6,763 nt of DNA, from positions 1,214-7,976 of the forward strand of contig JAUMYR010000044.1 in NCBI GenBank assembly GCA_030528545.1, in the 5' to 3' direction. The DNA is from Propionibacteriaceae bacterium (lineage in GTDB: Bacteria; Actinomycetota; Actinomycetes; Propionibacteriales; Propionibacteriaceae). A program made the position numbers and the translations under genes. The notes under the pieces were generated by a model. That model was not told the DNA's origin, searched no databases, and saw only the letters and a program-made list of their open reading frames with translations. This document shows, in pieces, positions 4,571 to 6,763 of the stretch. The number at the start of each line of letters is the position of its first letter. The stretch's first letter is position 1.

Positions 4571-5924
4571 CCGGTATCACCGAGGGCGCCCCCTGGTCTG
4601 GCAGGCTCACGCTACCCCTCACGATCACTCCACGGCCGAAGCTCCAGTCGCCACGAACAGTGAGGGATGTCGCCTCCCGGAGCGATGGGGCCGACGGAAT
4701 GCGCCTGTCGAAGTCCTGCATTGTCTTGTAGCACCCGGAGAGACTGATCTCAGGGCTAACAGCGCAGGCTGCTACCAGCCGCCCGTCCTGCCCGAGGGAG
4801 TAGACGTCCGAGCGCAACAGCAGCAACTCGTTGGTCGTCTTGACCGGCTGGAACCGGTCGCGCCCGACACAGATCGCGGTCGCCCCCGGGAACACCTCAA
4901 TCGCGGCACCCATCGCGCTCTCGATCTGCACGACCCTGGTCGAGGTGGGGTCGGCCGGATCGACCGTCTTCTCGTTGCGGATCAGCGGAAGGCCCAACAC
5001 CCCGTGGCGTTCGGTCAGGATGTCCCGCAGGCGCACCAGGTCGAACCACAGGTTATTGGTGTGGAAATAGGGGTGGCGGTGTTCGTCTGTGAAGTAGTCC
5101 ATCTCGTCCGGAGCCGTCTGCGCGGTATCGCGCAGGATGAGCTGCCCGTCCGCCTTACGGATCGCCAGATGTCCGCCCTTCTTGTCGTTGATGGTGCGCC
5201 GGCACACTTCGGCGGCATAGGGAGCGCCCGAGGCCGCGAACCATCCGGCGATGGTGGCGTCGGGGGCCGCGCCCAGATTGTCTCCGTTCGAGACGCAGGC
5301 GTAGCCGAAACCCCGCCCGATCAGCGCGTCCAGGATTCCCGATCCCCACAGCGCCGTGTAAAGATCGCCGTGTCCGGGAGGGCACCATTCGAGGCTTGGA
5401 TCTTGCGGCCACTCCACCGGATAAAGGTCATCGGCGCGCAGCTTCGGTTCCTGGTTCTGCAAGAAGTCGAGCGGCAACTCCTCCACCACGAGCTCGGGGT
5501 AGCGCCGGAGCACCTCCAGCGAATCCTCACGGGTCCGGAACGAGTTCATCAGCAGGAGCGGCAGCCTCGCACCATAGGCTTCACGCGCGGCGAGAACCTG
5601 GGTGACGATGAGGTCCAAGAAACTCTTGCCGTCACGCACCTCCAGCAAGGTCTTGGCCTTGTCGAGTCCCATGGAGGTACCCAGCCCCCCATTGAGCTTG
5701 ATGATGACGGTCTTACCGATCGCCTCCCGCGCGAGCTCGGGTTCGATATCGACATCGGCCAGCATCGGCGGATCCGTCAGCGGCGAGATCGTGTCCTCTG
5801 GGATGACCCCGGTGGCACCGGATTCCAGCTGGCGATAGAAGTGAGAGAAGACTTCCACCGCGCTGTCCGCGACCCCGGCCTGCCGCATCTTGCCCTGCGC
5901 CGCCACCAGCCCAGCATCACTCAT
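4548..5924 (-). CDS. UTP--glucose-1-phosphate uridylyltransferase, eukaryotic-type (UDPGP family)
   Basis: The 458-residue enzyme should make UDP-glucose and pyrophosphate from UTP and glucose-1-phosphate, supplying cell-wall glycans, exopolysaccharide and galactose metabolism. Signatures of the eukaryotic-type family are clear: the nucleotide loop LNGGLGTSMGLDKAK (77-91), MNSFRT (126-131), PPGHGD (182-187), SNGDNLG with the metal-binding Asp (212-218), FHTNNLWF (287-294), and RFQPVKTTNELLLL (357-370). The C-terminal end (about 420-442) has hexad-like turns of the left-handed beta-helix. This is not the short bacterial GalU type. Relatives occur in bifidobacteria and other actinobacteria. The ATG at 5924 is chosen because GAGGA (5935-5931) sits 6 nt upstream; a TTG at 5942 would add six residues. 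It lies 85 bp after the deaminase gene on the same strand, so co-transcription is possible. A small unknown gene overlaps its 3' end. Confidence 0.92.
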   Translation of the reverse strand: MSDAGLVAAQGKMRQAGVADSAVEVFSHFYRQLESGATGVIPEDTISPLTDPPMLADVDIEPELAREAIGKTVIIKLNGGLGTSMGLDKAKTLLEVRDGKSFLDLIVTQVLAAREAYGARLPLLLMNSFRTREDSLEVLRRYPELVVEELPLDFLQNQEPKLRADDLYPVEWPQDPSLEWCPPGHGDLYTALWGSGILDALIGRGFGYACVSNGDNLGAAPDATIAGWFAASGAPYAAEVCRRTINDKKGGHLAIRKADGQLILRDTAQTAPDEMDYFTDEHRHPYFHTNNLWFDLVRLRDILTERHGVLGLPLIRNEKTVDPADPTSTRVVQIESAMGAAIEVFPGATAICVGRDRFQPVKTTNELLLLRSDVYSLGQDGRLVAACAVSPEISLSGCYKTMQDFDRRIPSAPSLREATSLTVRGDWSFGRGVIVRGSVSLPDQGAPSVIPDGAVLEG

Positions 5925-5984
5925 GTTCCATCCTCGATTCAACGCTCCAACTCACCTGTCCAGTGTGCCCTTCGCGAGGCTTTC

Positions 5985-6002
5985 CCGCTAGGAATCCGCT
6001 AG
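5985..6002. repeat. Direct repeat CCGCTAG x2, 11 bp apart, upstream of the pyrophosphorylase gene
   Basis: CCGCTAG occurs at 5985-5991 and 5996-6002, one helical turn apart, in the 85-bp gap between the deaminase stop and the pyrophosphorylase ATG. On the transcribed sense it reads CTAGCGG-ATTC-CTAGCGG. This spacing suits a regulator binding one DNA face. No convincing -10/-35 pair was found in the gap. Confidence 0.4.
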
Positions 6003-6009
6003 TTTCGGT

Positions 6010-6447
6010 TCACCAGGTCAGCAACCCGGCCCGATCGTACTCACCATTTGGCCACACGGCCCGGACGATTCCCGCCGCGGCGAGGGCCTTCCGGCACCCC
6101 GGGCACGGCTGATCGGTGATATAGGCGGTGGCTCCCCTGGTGTCACGGATCGCGAACAGCAACGCATTGACCTCGGCATGAATCGCGATGCAGAAGCCCG
6201 GGGTCCCGGGGCGGTCATAGTCACCGAGCCCGGGAACCTGGTCATAGGAGAGCCTGCCGCGGGGGCAGGCCCCCTCCAGGCAGTCAGGTTCGCCTGGCGC
6301 AGCACCGTTATAGCCGGTCGCGATGATCCTCCTGTCCAGCACCAGGACCGCACCGACCCGGCGTCTGGTGCACTTCGCGCGGGTCGCCACCGCGGTCGCG
6401 ATTCCTAAGAAGTACTCGTCCCAGCCAGGCACCTGTGGAATATCCAT
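6010..6447 (-). CDS. dCMP deaminase family protein (zinc-dependent cytidine/deoxycytidylate deaminase)
   Basis: The 145-residue protein belongs to the CDA superfamily. It should hydrolyse dCMP to dUMP, feeding thymidylate synthesis in the cytoplasm. The start WDEYFLGIATAVATRAKCTRRRVGAV (about 9-34) and TGYNG (44-48) are typical of deoxycytidylate deaminases. The catalytic zinc site is complete: HAE (H90, E92) and PCPGC (C115, C118), with E92 as proton shuttle. Additional cysteines C56 and C61 in an insert (PDCLEGACPRG) resemble the zinc-binding insert of bacterial ComEB/dCMP deaminases. Substrate choice among dCMP, cytidine or modified nucleotides cannot be read from the sequence. The AAGGAGG ribosome binding site (6458-6452) lies 4 nt before the ATG and is the strongest in the window. 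It is the first gene of the minus-strand group leading to the pyrophosphorylase. Confidence 0.9.
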   Translation of the reverse strand: MDIPQVPGWDEYFLGIATAVATRAKCTRRRVGAVLVLDRRIIATGYNGAAPGEPDCLEGACPRGRLSYDQVPGLGDYDRPGTPGFCIAIHAEVNALLFAIRDTRGATAYITDQPCPGCRKALAAAGIVRAVWPNGEYDRAGLLTW

Positions 6448-6481
6448 TCGGCCTCCTTGTCGCTCGCCCCGTACCGGACCA

Positions 6482-6507
6482 TGTGAGTTCGCTCAGTTCA
6501 CAGACTA
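6482..6507 (-). promoter_or_regulatory. Candidate -10 box and overlapping dyad upstream of the dCMP deaminase gene
   Basis: On the minus strand TAGTCT (6507-6502) fits a -10 box 55 nt before the start codon, with no clear -35. A dyad with perfect 5-bp arms, TGTGA (6482-6486) and TCACA (6498-6502), overlaps its edge; the 11-bp spacer is longer than a CRP site's 6 bp. AGTTC is also directly repeated at 6487-6491 offset and 6495-6499 within it. This would suit a repressor covering the start site, but it is speculative. Confidence 0.3.
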
Positions 6508-6763
6508 GCGAGCCCTTATCTCAGCCCGCGGCCGCGAGATCGACACGACGCCGGTAGCGAGACTCCGAACGCCACAGACCCTTACGGGCGGCTCCGCGGC
6601 GGCAGCTTTTCCCTGGCCGGGCGCGTCATTCCAGGCCCCAGGCCGGTTCGGCTCCCTAGACACTATGGCCGCCTGTCCCGGCGCGATCATCACTGTCGCT
6701 GACCGGTCGCGGCCTGCCTCCCCTAAGCCCTAGCTCGGGGACCAGCCCACCGGATGTCTCCCG
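6508..6763. other. Right-edge stretch without a supported gene
   Basis: No convincing coding region or structured RNA is visible. A 62-codon minus-strand frame (6505-6693) has no recognisable motif, no good ribosome binding site and mixed codon use. A short inverted repeat ATCTC/GAGAT (6518-6522 and 6536-6540) encloses a GC-rich loop. Some of this is probably upstream control region for the deaminase gene; the remainder may belong to a neighbour beyond the edge. Confidence 0.5.

Noticed and set aside
5004..6002. 332-codon plus-strand open frame antisense to the pyrophosphorylase gene
   Set aside because: Same cause; the opposite strand encodes a full-length, motif-complete enzyme.
6482..6502. 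CRP-type binding site
   Set aside because: Arms TGTGA/TCACA match, but the spacer is 11 bp instead of 6.
6630..6660. CCGGTTCGGCTCC resembling a tRNA T-arm
   Set aside because: The stem does not pair and no acceptor, D or anticodon arm can be drawn around it.

Overview
The window is high-GC DNA with strongly GC-biased third codon positions, GTG starts and closely packed short genes, typical of an actinobacterium. The cluster rimJ - moeA/glp - 5-formyltetrahydrofolate cyclo-ligase - fmdB - SAF-domain protein - mscL is a well-known actinobacterial neighbourhood; Mycobacterium tuberculosis has a comparable set around galU-moeA1-rimJ. A eukaryotic-type UDP-glucose pyrophosphorylase instead of bacterial GalU suggests a Propionibacteriaceae- or Bifidobacterium-like lineage, but this is a guess and the sequence does not fix the genus.

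Layout: (1) Positions 1-1516, minus strand: a MoeA-family gene followed after 1 nt by the start of a RimJ-like acetyltransferase that runs off the left edge. The MoeA-like protein has lost several signature active-site motifs and carries a basic, proline-rich N-terminal extension, so it is probably the divisome protein Glp rather than a molybdenum cofactor enzyme. (2) Positions 1536-3689, plus strand: 5-formyltetrahydrofolate cyclo-ligase, an FmdB zinc-ribbon protein, a membrane-anchored SAF-domain protein and the mechanosensitive channel MscL, closed by a strong intrinsic terminator. The two arms diverge from a tiny symmetric promoter in which one 7-bp element can serve both directions and each ATG lies 7 nt away. 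(3) Positions 3690-4231: a 542-bp stretch between convergent units with no convincing gene, holding a tandem 12-mer repeat and several inverted repeats. (4) Positions 4232-6447, minus strand: a dCMP-deaminase-family gene, the UDP-glucose pyrophosphorylase and a small unrecognised gene overlapping its 3' end. (5) Positions 6448-6763: upstream region of the deaminase and otherwise unassigned sequence.

The genes are mostly housekeeping: folate recovery, nucleotide deamination, UDP-glucose supply for envelope and polysaccharide, osmotic safety valve, and probably cell division. I see no mobile element, CRISPR array, defence system, tRNA or rRNA. The most interesting points are the degenerate MoeA/Glp with its N-terminal tail, the symmetric leaderless divergent promoter, the dyad in the mscL leader, and the paired DnaA-box-like 9-mers after fmdB.
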